Virus record (IMG/VR): IMGVR_UViG_3300032088_000074
Span: 1 to 25,233 of that record
DNA: 25,233 nt
Direction: 5' to 3' (one strand)
Source of the DNA: a virus
A program made the translations under genes and the position numbers. The notes beneath the pieces are model-generated. The model saw only the letters and a list, made by a program, of their open reading frames with translations, ran no database searches and was not told the origin of the DNA. Each line of letters starts with the position of its first letter. Position 1 is the first letter of the stretch. Below are positions 15,137 to 21,786 of the stretch, in pieces.

Positions 15137-16484
15137 TTTCTTTAAAATCACTTATAAATTTAACATACTTACTTACGTAGTTTGCATAAACAGTTCCTAC
15201 GCCAGTACTTCTACCCTTAGCTATAATGACTTCTACATCAGTTTCTAACTCAGGTATGCCTTTTTCTTGCATTTCGTAATAAGCTGGTCTGTATGGAAAT
15301 ATTACCATATCTGCATCTTGTTCTATTGCGCCTGATTCACGTAAATCTGAAAGCATAGGTCTTTTATTTGGTCTAGCGTTAACTTGACGATTTAATTGAC
15401 TTAATGCAATAACAACAATTTTTAATTCTGCCGCAACTTCTTTAAGTGATCTAGATATAGTAGCAATTTCTTGTTCTCTATTACCTGATTTAGAAGTAAA
15501 GGATATTAACTGTAAGTAATCAATAATAACTAGTTTAGAACCATGTCTAATGACTTGCTTTCTAATTTGATTAATAATTTTACCTAGCTTTCTTGAAGTG
15601 TCATCAATAAAGTAGTTTCTAGACTTAAATATGTTTACAGTTTTTTGAACTTGACTTTTATCAATACTGTCTAATGATTTATCTCTAAACTTATACATTT
15701 CAATGCAACTAAATGAACTAATTAGTCTTTTAGTTAATTCTAAATCAGTCATCTCTAAACTAAAGAACAAAGGATTTACATCGCTAAACATAATATTATT
15801 CTTAAATATTTCTAATGCAAATGCTGTTTTACCCATAGAGGGTGCGCCAGCTATAATTACTAGATTGTTTAAGTCAAACTGATAAATAAAATTGTCTAAA
15901 CATGGTATTCCGCTTCTAACTCCTAAAGAAACTTCACTTTCTAAATCATTAACAAAATTAATCATAGATTTCTCTACATTAAAGTCTTCTACTTCTGCTA
16001 ATTCCTGAATGTCTAGTAAGCTTTTATGAATAGACTGTATTATGTCTATACCCTCATGGCTTTGATTACACATTTCGCTAATATTTCTAGATAAAGTAGC
16101 TAATTCTCGTCTTTGTGTATAACCATTAAGTATATTAACGTAATCTTTGATGTTTTTATCAGTGTCAGCTTTATCGCATATCATTTCTAAATAATTAATT
16201 AGATTGATTTCGTTTTTTTGACTTGATAAAATAACATACTTTTTCTTAATCAACATATCCGTTACAGTAGTAATATCTATTTTAGATACTTTACTTAAAT
16301 CGCATATTGCTGAATAAATTAATCTTGTTTCAGTAGTTGAAAAATCTTTGACAGAAACACTATCAGATAATAAATAGTAAGTATCACCGTAATTAACAAA
16401 CGTACCTAAAACAACTTCCTCTATTTCTACATTGGTTTGACCAATAAAATTAGGTAAGTTGTCAAAACTTAACTGTTCTCCCAT
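15093..16484 (-). CDS. dnaB: DnaB-family replicative helicase
   Basis: A 463-aa protein from ATG 16484 (MGEQLSF). A frame extension to GTG 16514 is not used because it runs into the leader hairpin. The N-terminal domain (~15-105, 'VEIEEVVLGTFV', 'FSTTETRLIYSAICDL') is the DnaB N-domain, followed by a linker helix. The RecA-like C-domain has Walker A 'GAPSMGKT' (213-220), 'PLFFSLEMTDLELTKRL' (motif 1a), Walker B 'LVIIDYLQLI' (318-327), and 'REQEIATISRSLKEVAAELKIVVIALSQLNR' and 'SDLRESGAIEQDADMVIF' (H3/H4). It unwinds the phage replication fork as a hexamer. No loader or primase is seen in the window. A structured 165-nt gap separates it from the ThiF gene upstream. Confidence 0.93.
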   Translation of the reverse strand: MGEQLSFDNLPNFIGQTNVEIEEVVLGTFVNYGDTYYLLSDSVSVKDFSTTETRLIYSAICDLSKVSKIDITTVTDMLIKKKYVILSSQKNEINLINYLEMICDKADTDKNIKDYVNILNGYTQRRELATLSRNISEMCNQSHEGIDIIQSIHKSLLDIQELAEVEDFNVEKSMINFVNDLESEVSLGVRSGIPCLDNFIYQFDLNNLVIIAGAPSMGKTAFALEIFKNNIMFSDVNPLFFSLEMTDLELTKRLISSFSCIEMYKFRDKSLDSIDKSQVQKTVNIFKSRNYFIDDTSRKLGKIINQIRKQVIRHGSKLVIIDYLQLISFTSKSGNREQEIATISRSLKEVAAELKIVVIALSQLNRQVNARPNKRPMLSDLRESGAIEQDADMVIFPYRPAYYEMQEKGIPELETDVEVIIAKGRSTGVGTVYANYVSKYVKFISDFKENAKIQILANSANNF

Positions 16485-16508
16485 AATAAATAATGAATTA
16501 AATAACCA

Positions 16509-16542
16509 AGCCACAAAGGGAAAACCAAACTAATGTTTGGCT
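16509..16542 (-). promoter_or_regulatory. Leader hairpin 2 (TTTTCCCTTTG element) upstream of dnaB
   Basis: AGCC (16509-16512) can pair with GGCT (16539-16542), and a nested CCAAAC/GTTTGG hairpin (16525-16530 / 16535-16540) competes with it. In minus-strand sense it contains TTGGTTTTCCCTTTG, identical over 15 nt to leader 1. The CCC is 34 nt upstream of the dnaB ATG. Confidence 0.55.
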
Positions 16543-16566
16543 CTCTTTATGTCTTTTAATAATATC

Positions 16567-16647
16567 AACTGTTTTTGAATTTTAACAGTTATGTTCTTTT
16601 TACAATTATGATAACAGATACACATATAACTGTTATTACTATTGTAA
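16567..16647. repeat. Nested inverted repeats upstream of dnaB
   Basis: AACTGTT (16567-16573) faces AACAGTT (16584-16590). A second compound palindrome has TTACAAT (16600-16606) and ATAACAG (16611-16617) mirrored by CTGTTAT (16630-16636) and ATTGTAA (16641-16647). AACAG/CTGTT therefore occurs four times in 80 bp of non-coding DNA. It could be an operator, a replication origin element or a ThiF-operon terminator. Confidence 0.5.
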
Positions 16648-16680
16648 ATAATAATAAAAATAATTTATTTCTAAATTTAA

Positions 16681-17427
16681 TCAATTCCATTGAATACTTT
16701 TTGATGTTAATGTTTCTAATGACACATAAATACCTTTATGTGTCATTTGTTCTTTTGTTAAAAGCTCATCTAATAGATTAAGTCCATGACTTGCAAGCAA
16801 AGGGTTCATAAATAGCTTTTGCTTTGATATAGCTTCTGCTATAGAGCAACTAGGTTCGTTTAAATCTTCTTTAGTTTCTAAATAATTTTTAGGAAAACCA
16901 TATTGAGGTATATCTTTTTTAACGTTTTTACCTGGAATGTAACTTACGTATACTTGTCCATAATCGTAACTGTTACCAAAATCAATAATATAAACACCTT
17001 CTCCATGATTTATTAGTTGTCCTTTTATTTTATGAGAAATATAGTCGTAAACTTTTCTTCTTACTTCCATATTATCAGGACATAATATGATCACTTGTGT
17101 GTCTTTTATTTTTTTTACATCATACTTTTCTTCAAAAGCATTCCAATCAAAGCCATAATTTCTATTGATATTGCTAACAATAGTCATAGCTTTACTTTCT
17201 CCTATTTCATTATCGTTATAAAGTTGTCTAACTGTGTTAGAATGACTTATAACATCAGGGTCGTAAACATTTACGTTTATCCCTTGACTATTAATCACGA
17301 GTTCTTTATGCACTAAGCTTAATTTTGCTAAACCTTGTAAAACATAAGAACCAGTACCTCCAACACCTATTAAATCTATATTAATAGGTGCTAAAGGATT
17401 AGATAGAAAACTTTTTATTAAGTGCAT
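16681..17427 (-). CDS. PRTRC system ThiF-family (E1-like) protein
   Basis: A 248-aa ubiquitin-activating-enzyme-like adenylase. The Rossmann loop is 'GVGGTGS' (21-27). 'VYDPDVISHSNTVRQLY' (D56, D58, R67, Q68) and 'IGESKA' (K79) match the ATP- and Mg-binding residues of ThiF/MoeB/E1; 'CPDNMEVRRKV' (D118) follows. The C-terminal 'PSCSIAEAISKQKLFMN' with C194, then 'LLASHGLNLL', is the pattern I remember for PRTRC ThiF proteins, making C194 the candidate thioester Cys. It would adenylate the C-terminal Gly of the neighbouring PRTRC-C. Its start overlaps PRTRC-B by 29 nt. It is the last gene of the cassette. Confidence 0.88.
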   Translation of the reverse strand: MHLIKSFLSNPLAPINIDLIGVGGTGSYVLQGLAKLSLVHKELVINSQGINVNVYDPDVISHSNTVRQLYNDNEIGESKAMTIVSNINRNYGFDWNAFEEKYDVKKIKDTQVIILCPDNMEVRRKVYDYISHKIKGQLINHGEGVYIIDFGNSYDYGQVYVSYIPGKNVKKDIPQYGFPKNYLETKEDLNEPSCSIAEAISKQKLFMNPLLASHGLNLLDELLTKEQMTHKGIYVSLETLTSKSIQWN

Positions 17428-18109
17428 TTAGTACATCTTTAATTTTTTTACCACTATCAATATGATTTATATATTGATCTTTTTCTTTCATTTTATAAAA
17501 ATCTGATGATTTTAATTTTAGTCCTGCAGTTAAATGATTGTTAAATTTACTGTTCCAAAATAAATTATGTAATTGTGTTTTTAACATTCTTAAACTTCTA
17601 AAAACATCATAACCTCCATGACCTCCTAAAGAATTTCCCCAACATATCTTACCGTTGTCATAAACATTAGGAGTAGCTAATCTGTAAAGTTTAGTTTCTA
17701 AATGTCTAAATTTCTTGTAGGCATAAACATAAACTTCATTACCATCATATACCCAAAAAGTATTAGGACAATAATAAGTTTCATTTTTAGTACCAATTGA
17801 AATTATTCTTTTTTGAGGTTTATCTGTCCATGCTACTAATGTGTTGTCATCAGAGTTATCTAACCAAAAAAAAGTATTAGGTTTACAATCTATATTTAAT
17901 TTAGGACTAAATGATTTATCAACAACTAAGTCTTTTAGAAAGTTAATTGTTTTTAAACTAGCAGGCTTACCTACTAACATTTTACCATTTTTATCTATAT
18001 CTCGTACTTCAACATAGTTTTCATTTGAATTATTATTATAAAAAATCATTGTTTTTACTGGTAATAAATTCTGTATTGGTTTAAATACATCTTCTTTTAA
18101 ATCTGCCAT
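17399..18109 (-). CDS. PRTRC system protein B (prokaryotic E2-like)
   Basis: A 236-aa protein. The region 'TYYCPNTFWVYDGNEVYVYAYKKF' then 'TKLYRLATPNVYDNGKICWG' (P-x-N-V-Y-x-x-G-x-x-C-W-G-N) is the hallmark of PRTRC protein B, which is related to the prokaryotic E2 (UBC-fold) family. C156 is the candidate active-site Cys that would accept the ubiquitin-like PRTRC-C from the ThiF E1. The C-terminal helix-rich part ('MLKTQLHNLFWNSKFNNHL') also fits. The start overlaps the 337-aa gene by 13 nt and the end overlaps ThiF, so the set is translated as a unit. Confidence 0.82.
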   Translation of the reverse strand: MADLKEDVFKPIQNLLPVKTMIFYNNNSNENYVEVRDIDKNGKMLVGKPASLKTINFLKDLVVDKSFSPKLNIDCKPNTFFWLDNSDDNTLVAWTDKPQKRIISIGTKNETYYCPNTFWVYDGNEVYVYAYKKFRHLETKLYRLATPNVYDNGKICWGNSLGGHGGYDVFRSLRMLKTQLHNLFWNSKFNNHLTAGLKLKSSDFYKMKEKDQYINHIDSGKKIKDVLNALNKKFSI

Positions 18110-19110
18110 AAGTAATCTGTTAATTTTTTAATGTATTGAAGTGTTTCAAAGTGCTTTGTTGTGTTTACAATACCATCTAATGAATATTCTTTTTTATAAA
18201 CTAATCTTTCAAATTCATAATTATTCCAATAATCATTTAAGTGATGTTCATATTCGTCAAAAATTTCATCGTCTAAAGGAAGTATGCACATATAAGATTG
18301 AAAAGGTACTATTGTATCTTCATCTTCTATATTTTTTATGTTTCCAATTAATTCACTAAAAGAAAAATCTTCACAACTAAAGCTTTTATAATGATTAACC
18401 ATTTCTAAAACTTTCTTAATTTGTTTAGTATGGTTAGGAATTTCCATTATGTAATCATAATGCCATTCATTAGTTCCATTTATAAACTCAGTCGTACATT
18501 CTTTTAATTTTACTATAAAATCATTTTGATACTTTTGTTGTGAAATTTCTATAGTTCTTTCTTCGTTTACTTCATCAAACCAATAATCCATTGTCATTAA
18601 AAAAGTATCATTATCAACTGCTGTTGAATAATTGTATTTAATAATTAAGCTTCCAATAATATATCTTATTATCTTTTTAAGATTTTTATCTTCAACTTTA
18701 TCAATACAACTAAGAGTAATACAATTACCTACTTCTGGTTCTTCACAATAAAGAATTATTGATTTACCATTAAAAATTATGTTGTCATAATTAAAATAAT
18801 GTCTTTCAGCTTCTAATAAACTTTGTAAGTTAGAATTAAGAAATTTAATTAATTCTTCTTGATTTAGTTTTGAAATATATTTTAAATTAATATTAGTGTA
18901 TTTGTGTAAAATACTTAATAACGATAAAAATACATTTTCAATTTTATCAATTTCATAATTTTCTAATAAAGAAATTACAGGGGAAAACGTAAGGCTCCTT
19001 TCGGAACCTTTATTCGTTTTTCTTCTTTTGATTCGTTCAAGACTCTTCGGCAAATCTTTGTATGTAACGCATTGTCCAACGTAACGATTGATTTCTTTTC
19101 TTTGTTGCAT
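18097..19110 (-). CDS. Large protein in the PRTRC-F position
   Basis: A 337-aa protein rich in Glu, Asn, Ile and Tyr, mostly helical with some strands. It has no transmembrane segment and no motif I can name. PRTRC cassettes usually encode protein F (about 340-350 aa) between C and B; length and position match, but sequence similarity could not be tested. The start ATG 19110 (MQQRKEINRY) implies a 136-nt overlap with the 67-aa gene. No in-frame ATG lies near the end of that gene, so either the overlap is real or a non-AUG start or -1 frameshift is used. Confidence 0.6.
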   Translation of the reverse strand: MQQRKEINRYVGQCVTYKDLPKSLERIKRRKTNKGSERSLTFSPVISLLENYEIDKIENVFLSLLSILHKYTNINLKYISKLNQEELIKFLNSNLQSLLEAERHYFNYDNIIFNGKSIILYCEEPEVGNCITLSCIDKVEDKNLKKIIRYIIGSLIIKYNYSTAVDNDTFLMTMDYWFDEVNEERTIEISQQKYQNDFIVKLKECTTEFINGTNEWHYDYIMEIPNHTKQIKKVLEMVNHYKSFSCEDFSFSELIGNIKNIEDEDTIVPFQSYMCILPLDDEIFDEYEHHLNDYWNNYEFERLVYKKEYSLDGIVNTTKHFETLQYIKKLTDYLWQI

Positions 19111-19178
19111 ATGTTTAACACATTTTCGATTACCCTTTTGGGTAAAGATTCGTAAACTTTTTGAATAAAACTTTTCAT
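18975..19178 (-). CDS. Small PRTRC-associated protein (67 aa)
   Basis: The ATG at 19178 overlaps the PRTRC-C stop by 4 nt (ATGA), the strongest coupling signal in the cassette. The protein is basic, with 'ESLPKRVIENVLNICN' and a helical middle, and ends 'IKVPKGALRFPL'. Small proteins after PRTRC-C in Bacteroidota elements often end in a similar proline-rich tail, as far as I remember. The last 136 nt overlap the following 337-aa gene in another frame. The role in the conjugation system is unknown. Confidence 0.6.
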   Translation of the reverse strand: MKSFIQKVYESLPKRVIENVLNICNKEKKSIVTLDNALHTKICRRVLNESKEEKRIKVPKGALRFPL

Positions 19179-19381
19179 CCTTTTGTTCCTATTTTAGTTT
19201 CAAATTTATATACAATTTTGTTTTTAACTACATTAGGTTCAGATAGATGAGCGTTTACTAATTCAGGATATGAATTTGCATAGAAATCTAAAACTTGTTT
19301 TAAAGTAAAGTTTGGATTAGGGTCTGCGAGTGTAAGTTCATTGAACTTAAATTCTCTTACTAATTTTTCTGTCTTAGTCAT
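19175..19381 (-). CDS. PRTRC system protein C (ubiquitin-like modifier)
   Basis: A 68-aa protein. 'REFKFNELTLADPNPNFTLKQVLDFYANSYPELVNA' followed by 'KIVYKFETKIGTKG' is a near-textbook PRTRC-C (prokaryotic ubiquitin, Prok_Ub-like): beta-grasp strands, the L-A-D-P-(N/D)-P turn, F-Y-(A/S)-x-x-Y-P-E-L and the C-terminal G-T-K-G. Ending in Gly without an extension means it would not need processing before activation by the ThiF-like E1. It overlaps PRTRC-E by 8 nt upstream and the 67-aa gene by 4 nt downstream. Confidence 0.9.
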   Translation of the reverse strand: MTKTEKLVREFKFNELTLADPNPNFTLKQVLDFYANSYPELVNAHLSEPNVVKNKIVYKFETKIGTKG

Positions 19382-19982
19382 TAAAATTTAATTTATTGTA
19401 TCTTTCTTCCATCATTGATTCAATTTGCTCAGGACTTAATTGTTTAGATTCAACTACTTTAGGCTGTGCTGGTGCCGTATAAGCTTGTTCTTGAAACAAA
19501 CCAACACTTCTGTTGTTTTTATCAAGTTTAGACTTACAGGACATAGCTAATGAGCTTTTAGGGTCAAGTTTAAATGCTGCATCAATTAATTTTTGAGCTT
19601 CTTTAAAAGATTTTTCTTCAATTAATTTATCAAAATCTTCTAATTTCTTTTTCACTTTTTCGTCAAGAGTTTTTTGTTTCTTCTTTTTCTCCTCTTCCAT
19701 CTTTGACTCTGCTTTCATCTTTTTTGTCGAATCAATAAAAGAGTTCATGTTTGTGGTTACTTTTGAAATTTCAGTAAATTGATTTTCTAAAGAATTACTA
19801 AGTTCTTGTAAAAGACTTTCAACTTCAGTACTTGTTACAATAAATGGTACAATCAACTTCGCGCTTTCGTCAGAAGTTTTTGGCTTTGGAAGTACTGAAA
19901 CAGTAAATTCATTGCCAACTTTCTTAAATGCTACAACAATATCTATATTGTCTAGCTTTTCTAAAATTTGTTTAAATATCAT
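19374..19982 (-). CDS. PRTRC system protein E
   Basis: A 202-aa protein. The first ~80 residues ('MIFKQILEKLDNIDIVVAF' then 'VSVLPKPKTSDESAKLIVPFIVTST') match the N-terminal beta domain of PRTRC-E. Residues ~80-130 are a Lys/Glu coiled coil, and 'FDKLIEEKSFKEAQKLIDAAF' (~117-137) looks like a single TPR-type helix pair. The C-terminus is Gln/Pro-containing. The function in the system is unknown. It leads the cassette (E-C-x-F?-B-ThiF) and has a large leader palindrome (19996-20042). Confidence 0.85.
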   Translation of the reverse strand: MIFKQILEKLDNIDIVVAFKKVGNEFTVSVLPKPKTSDESAKLIVPFIVTSTEVESLLQELSNSLENQFTEISKVTTNMNSFIDSTKKMKAESKMEEEKKKKQKTLDEKVKKKLEDFDKLIEEKSFKEAQKLIDAAFKLDPKSSLAMSCKSKLDKNNRSVGLFQEQAYTAPAQPKVVESKQLSPEQIESMMEERYNKLNFND

Positions 19983-19995
19983 AGTTTTAAATTTT

Positions 19996-20042
19996 AATTA
20001 TCAAGTCACAACGGGATAAACCCATTGCAACTTTTGATAATT
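19996..20042 (-). promoter_or_regulatory. Leader palindrome 4, upstream of PRTRC-E
   Basis: AATTATCAA (19996-20004) pairs with TTGATAATT (20034-20042), and an inner CAACGGG/CCCATTG stem closes an ATAAA loop. In minus-strand sense it carries GGTTTATCCCGTTGTG, a variant of the TTTTCCCTTTG motif. The CCC lies 31 nt upstream of the ATG. The outer arm overlaps the DUF932 stop, so it could also terminate that gene. Confidence 0.55.
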
Positions 20043-20937
20043 AAGCGTAAACTAATTTAGAAATTTCAGAAAATGCTTTAGCATCTATCTTTTGACCTGA
20101 TCCAATCATTTTGCTTTCCATTAATTCTTTATTTCCTGGTAAATCTCTATTAGTATAAGAGGTTACTCCTGAAAATAATCCCCATAAAGTTTGACCTTTT
20201 TGAGAAGATTCTTCAGCAATACGAAGAGTTAAATTCCTTGCTTTGTTAATTGCATTTGTAGAGTAATTATCACTTGCTTCTTGAGCATTCATTGTAACAT
20301 CTACACCTACTAAGCTTTTAATTAACCTTTTAATGTCATTAGGTTTAGATTCTATCTCATTCATCTTTTTAAAGGTATCATAAAGGCTTAATTCTGATTC
20401 TTTAAAATCATCAATACCAAACATAATAGTGTCTATTTTTTCACGCATAGTTTTAGTATGTCTTACTTTGTGAGCTAAATCTCTATAAGCTTTGTGAAAA
20501 ATATTACTACAACTAATAGTTTTATTAGTCATTCCTAATCCTACACCTGAACTACCATCATGGCTGTTTGTTATAGTTATATACTTATCAATTTGATCGT
20601 TATTAAGACCAATATTTTTAATAGAACCACTGTCTATTTGCATAAATACTTTACGACCTTTTTGTAAAGAACCACCTTTAACTACATTTCCACCTAATTT
20701 TGTAGCAATTTCATTAGTTAATTCTGCTAAATCCCAGTTTTGAAAAACTTCATAGCCATCTTTACAAGTCATAAACTCTAAATCATTATCACCTCTACGA
20801 ATAGAAAGATAATCTGAAACAATTCCTTCTCTAGTAAAAAGGTTTTCTTTTTTGACTTCCCAAAAAAGATTGTGTTGTTCTAACAAGTCCATTACCATTT
20901 GTCCTTTGTTTTCAACTTCGTTAATTTGATTTTCCAT
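20041..20937 (-). CDS. DUF932 (phage/plasmid-like) protein
   Basis: A 298-aa protein. The core 'ITNSHDGSSGVGLGMTNKTISCSNIFHKAYRDLAHKVRHTKTM' is the DUF932 signature (S-H-D-G-S...C-x-N...x-R-H-T), preceded by 'LEFMTCKDGYEVFQNWDLAEL'. Members occur on plasmids, ICEs and phages. Their role is unproven. In Bacteroidota ICEs, as far as I recall, a DUF932 gene often precedes the PRTRC E-C-B-ThiF genes, the same order as here. A 10-bp leader hairpin lies 20 nt upstream (20958-20988). Confidence 0.85.
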   Translation of the reverse strand: MENQINEVENKGQMVMDLLEQHNLFWEVKKENLFTREGIVSDYLSIRRGDNDLEFMTCKDGYEVFQNWDLAELTNEIATKLGGNVVKGGSLQKGRKVFMQIDSGSIKNIGLNNDQIDKYITITNSHDGSSGVGLGMTNKTISCSNIFHKAYRDLAHKVRHTKTMREKIDTIMFGIDDFKESELSLYDTFKKMNEIESKPNDIKRLIKSLVGVDVTMNAQEASDNYSTNAINKARNLTLRIAEESSQKGQTLWGLFSGVTSYTNRDLPGNKELMESKMIGSGQKIDAKAFSEISKLVYA

Positions 20938-20957
20938 AATAAATTAAATTTTAAATA

Positions 20958-20988
20958 ACCAAAACACAAAGGGAAAAAGTGTTTTGGT
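20958..20988 (-). promoter_or_regulatory. Leader hairpin 3, upstream of DUF932
   Basis: ACCAAAACAC (20958-20967) pairs perfectly with GTGTTTTGGT (20979-20988) over 10 bp. The loop in minus-strand sense is TTTTTCCCTTT. The CCC is 34 nt upstream of the DUF932 ATG, the same distance as in the dnaB leader. Confidence 0.65.
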
Positions 20989-21015
20989 AAAAAATAGACA
21001 CATTAAAACGTGTCA

Positions 21016-21064
21016 TAACGTTCTATAATAGCAATCCTACAGACAGCCTATTATTTCAACGTTA
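21016..21064 (-). repeat. attC-like site G (after the zinc-ribbon ORF)
   Basis: TAACGTT (21016-21022) is mirrored by AACGTTA (21058-21064). ATAATAG (21025-21031) is mirrored by CTATTAT (21048-21054). Spacers are asymmetric (CT versus TTC) and the loop is 16 nt. In gene orientation the first end reads ATCTAAC, matching RYYYAAC. It starts 8 nt after the stop of the 47-aa ORF. Confidence 0.5.
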
Positions 21065-21071
21065 GATGTAA

Positions 21072-21215
21072 TTATTTTACTAACCTATTCCACACCTTAA
21101 CAACTTCTGTTTTATCCTTACATTTATGGCATACATAGTAATTCCATAACCTATTACTTTTTGTGTCATAACTTGTATTACAACATTTACTTACTTCTGT
21201 CTTTCTTTTTTTCAT
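21072..21215 (-). CDS. Zinc-ribbon-like small protein (47 aa)
   Basis: A short gene: ATG 21215, TAA 21072-21074. The protein starts MKKRKTEVSKCCNTSY and contains a second pair in 'YYVCHKCKDKTEV', giving C-C...C-x-x-C, the minimal ligand set of a zinc ribbon, between basic and aromatic residues. The C-terminus is 'VWNRLVK'. Both sides carry attC-like repeats, and the frame exactly fills the space between them. DNA or protein binding is possible, but no family is recognised. Confidence 0.55.
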   Translation of the reverse strand: MKKRKTEVSKCCNTSYDTKSNRLWNYYVCHKCKDKTEVVKVWNRLVK

Positions 21216-21233
21216 AATCCGTAAAATAAAAAC

Positions 21234-21286
21234 ACCTAACAAGGTGTATAAAACATTAAAACGATTTCATACACAAACCGTTATAG
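21234..21286 (-). repeat. attC-like site A
   Basis: In gene orientation: CTATAAC (21286-21280) immediately after the stop codon, then GTGTAT (21274-21269) mirrored by ATACAC (21249-21244), then GTTAGGT (21240-21234), a perfect GTTRRRY core. The spacers are unequal (GGTTT and CTT). TATAACGGTTTG is shared with site E. Confidence 0.55.
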
Positions 21287-21514
21287 TTAACTTCTTTTGT
21301 CTCTAGTGTAGTCTATTAAATCCTCAATAGTTTCTTCATTTTTACATTCTGGACATACAACTATAACATCATCTAAAACATTATTATTAACTTTGCTTAG
21401 TGCTTTAACTAAATCAGGTATTTTATCTTTATAATCTTGGGGGCAAGTATCCCAATATGGTAAGTTTTCCAGTATATCAATTATTTCATCTTTCTGTTTA
21501 ACGTTCATATTCAT
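21287..21514 (-). CDS. Small protein with CPEC motif
   Basis: A 75-aa acidic protein (ATG 21514; a second ATG two codons on is possible). An N-terminal helix ('KQKDEIIDILENLPYWDTCP') is followed by 'KIPDLVKALSKV' and a C-terminal 'VIVVCPECKNEETIEDLI' with one C-x-x-C pair. It may be half of a zinc site completed by the upstream Cys. It sits as one unit in the cassette-like array. No family is known to me. Confidence 0.55.
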   Translation of the reverse strand: MNMNVKQKDEIIDILENLPYWDTCPQDYKDKIPDLVKALSKVNNNVLDDVIVVCPECKNEETIEDLIDYTRDKRS

Positions 21515-21524
21515 CTCTTTAATT

Positions 21525-21554
21525 CGTTAATAACTGTGTTTAGTTGTAGCGTTA
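21525..21554 (-). repeat. Degenerate attC-like junction B
   Basis: In gene orientation it begins with CTAACGC overlapping the stop codon (CGTTA at 21550-21554). A short AACT/AGTT hairpin follows and it ends at ...TTAACG. It is shorter than sites A, E and G and lacks a clear second core. Confidence 0.3.
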
Positions 21555-21767
21555 GCGGTAATTATTTAGAAACCATCTCCAATGTTCCGCTTTCCATAGG
21601 TTAGGGTTTTTAATGTCTTCTAATTCTGTTGGCGGGTACTCAGTTTTTGTACTATTAAAAAGCTTGTTAACGTGATTTTTATGTAAGCAATACCACATAT
21701 CAGCTTTTTCTAAATCACTACCGCTAACACTACCTAAATTTAATTTATTCTCTTCGTTCATAAACAT
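21552..21767 (-). CDS. Small hypothetical protein, array gene
   Basis: A 71-aa protein starting MFMNEENKLNLG (an ATG two codons later is also possible). It has several tryptophans ('ADMWYCLHKNHVNKLFN', 'NPNLWKAEHWRWFLNNYR') and a proline-rich linker. The stop codon lies inside a TAACG motif, as with its neighbours. No known family. Confidence 0.5.
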   Translation of the reverse strand: MFMNEENKLNLGSVSGSDLEKADMWYCLHKNHVNKLFNSTKTEYPPTELEDIKNPNLWKAEHWRWFLNNYR

Positions 21768-21781
21768 AATTTTAGCTTAAA

Positions 21782-21786
21782 CGTTA
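21782..21786 (-). repeat. Minimal array junction C (GTAACGTTTAAG)
   Basis: The stop codon of the 106-aa gene lies within GTAACGTTTAAG. It resembles the outer ends of the attC-like sites fused without the hairpin. Only 16 nt separate the genes. Confidence 0.25.

Noticed and set aside
16485-16514. dnaB start at GTG 16514
   Set aside because: It would place the start inside the leader hairpin; ATG 16484 has a normal A/T-rich leader and a typical DnaB N-terminus.
16575-16781. Plus-strand 68-aa hydrophobic ORF
   Set aside because: Half lies over the palindrome region and half antisense to ThiF. Hydrophobic composition comes from T-rich sequence.
17095-18359. Plus-strand ORFs at 17095-17316 and 18141-18359
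   Set aside because: Antisense to the ThiF and 337-aa PRTRC genes; no start context.
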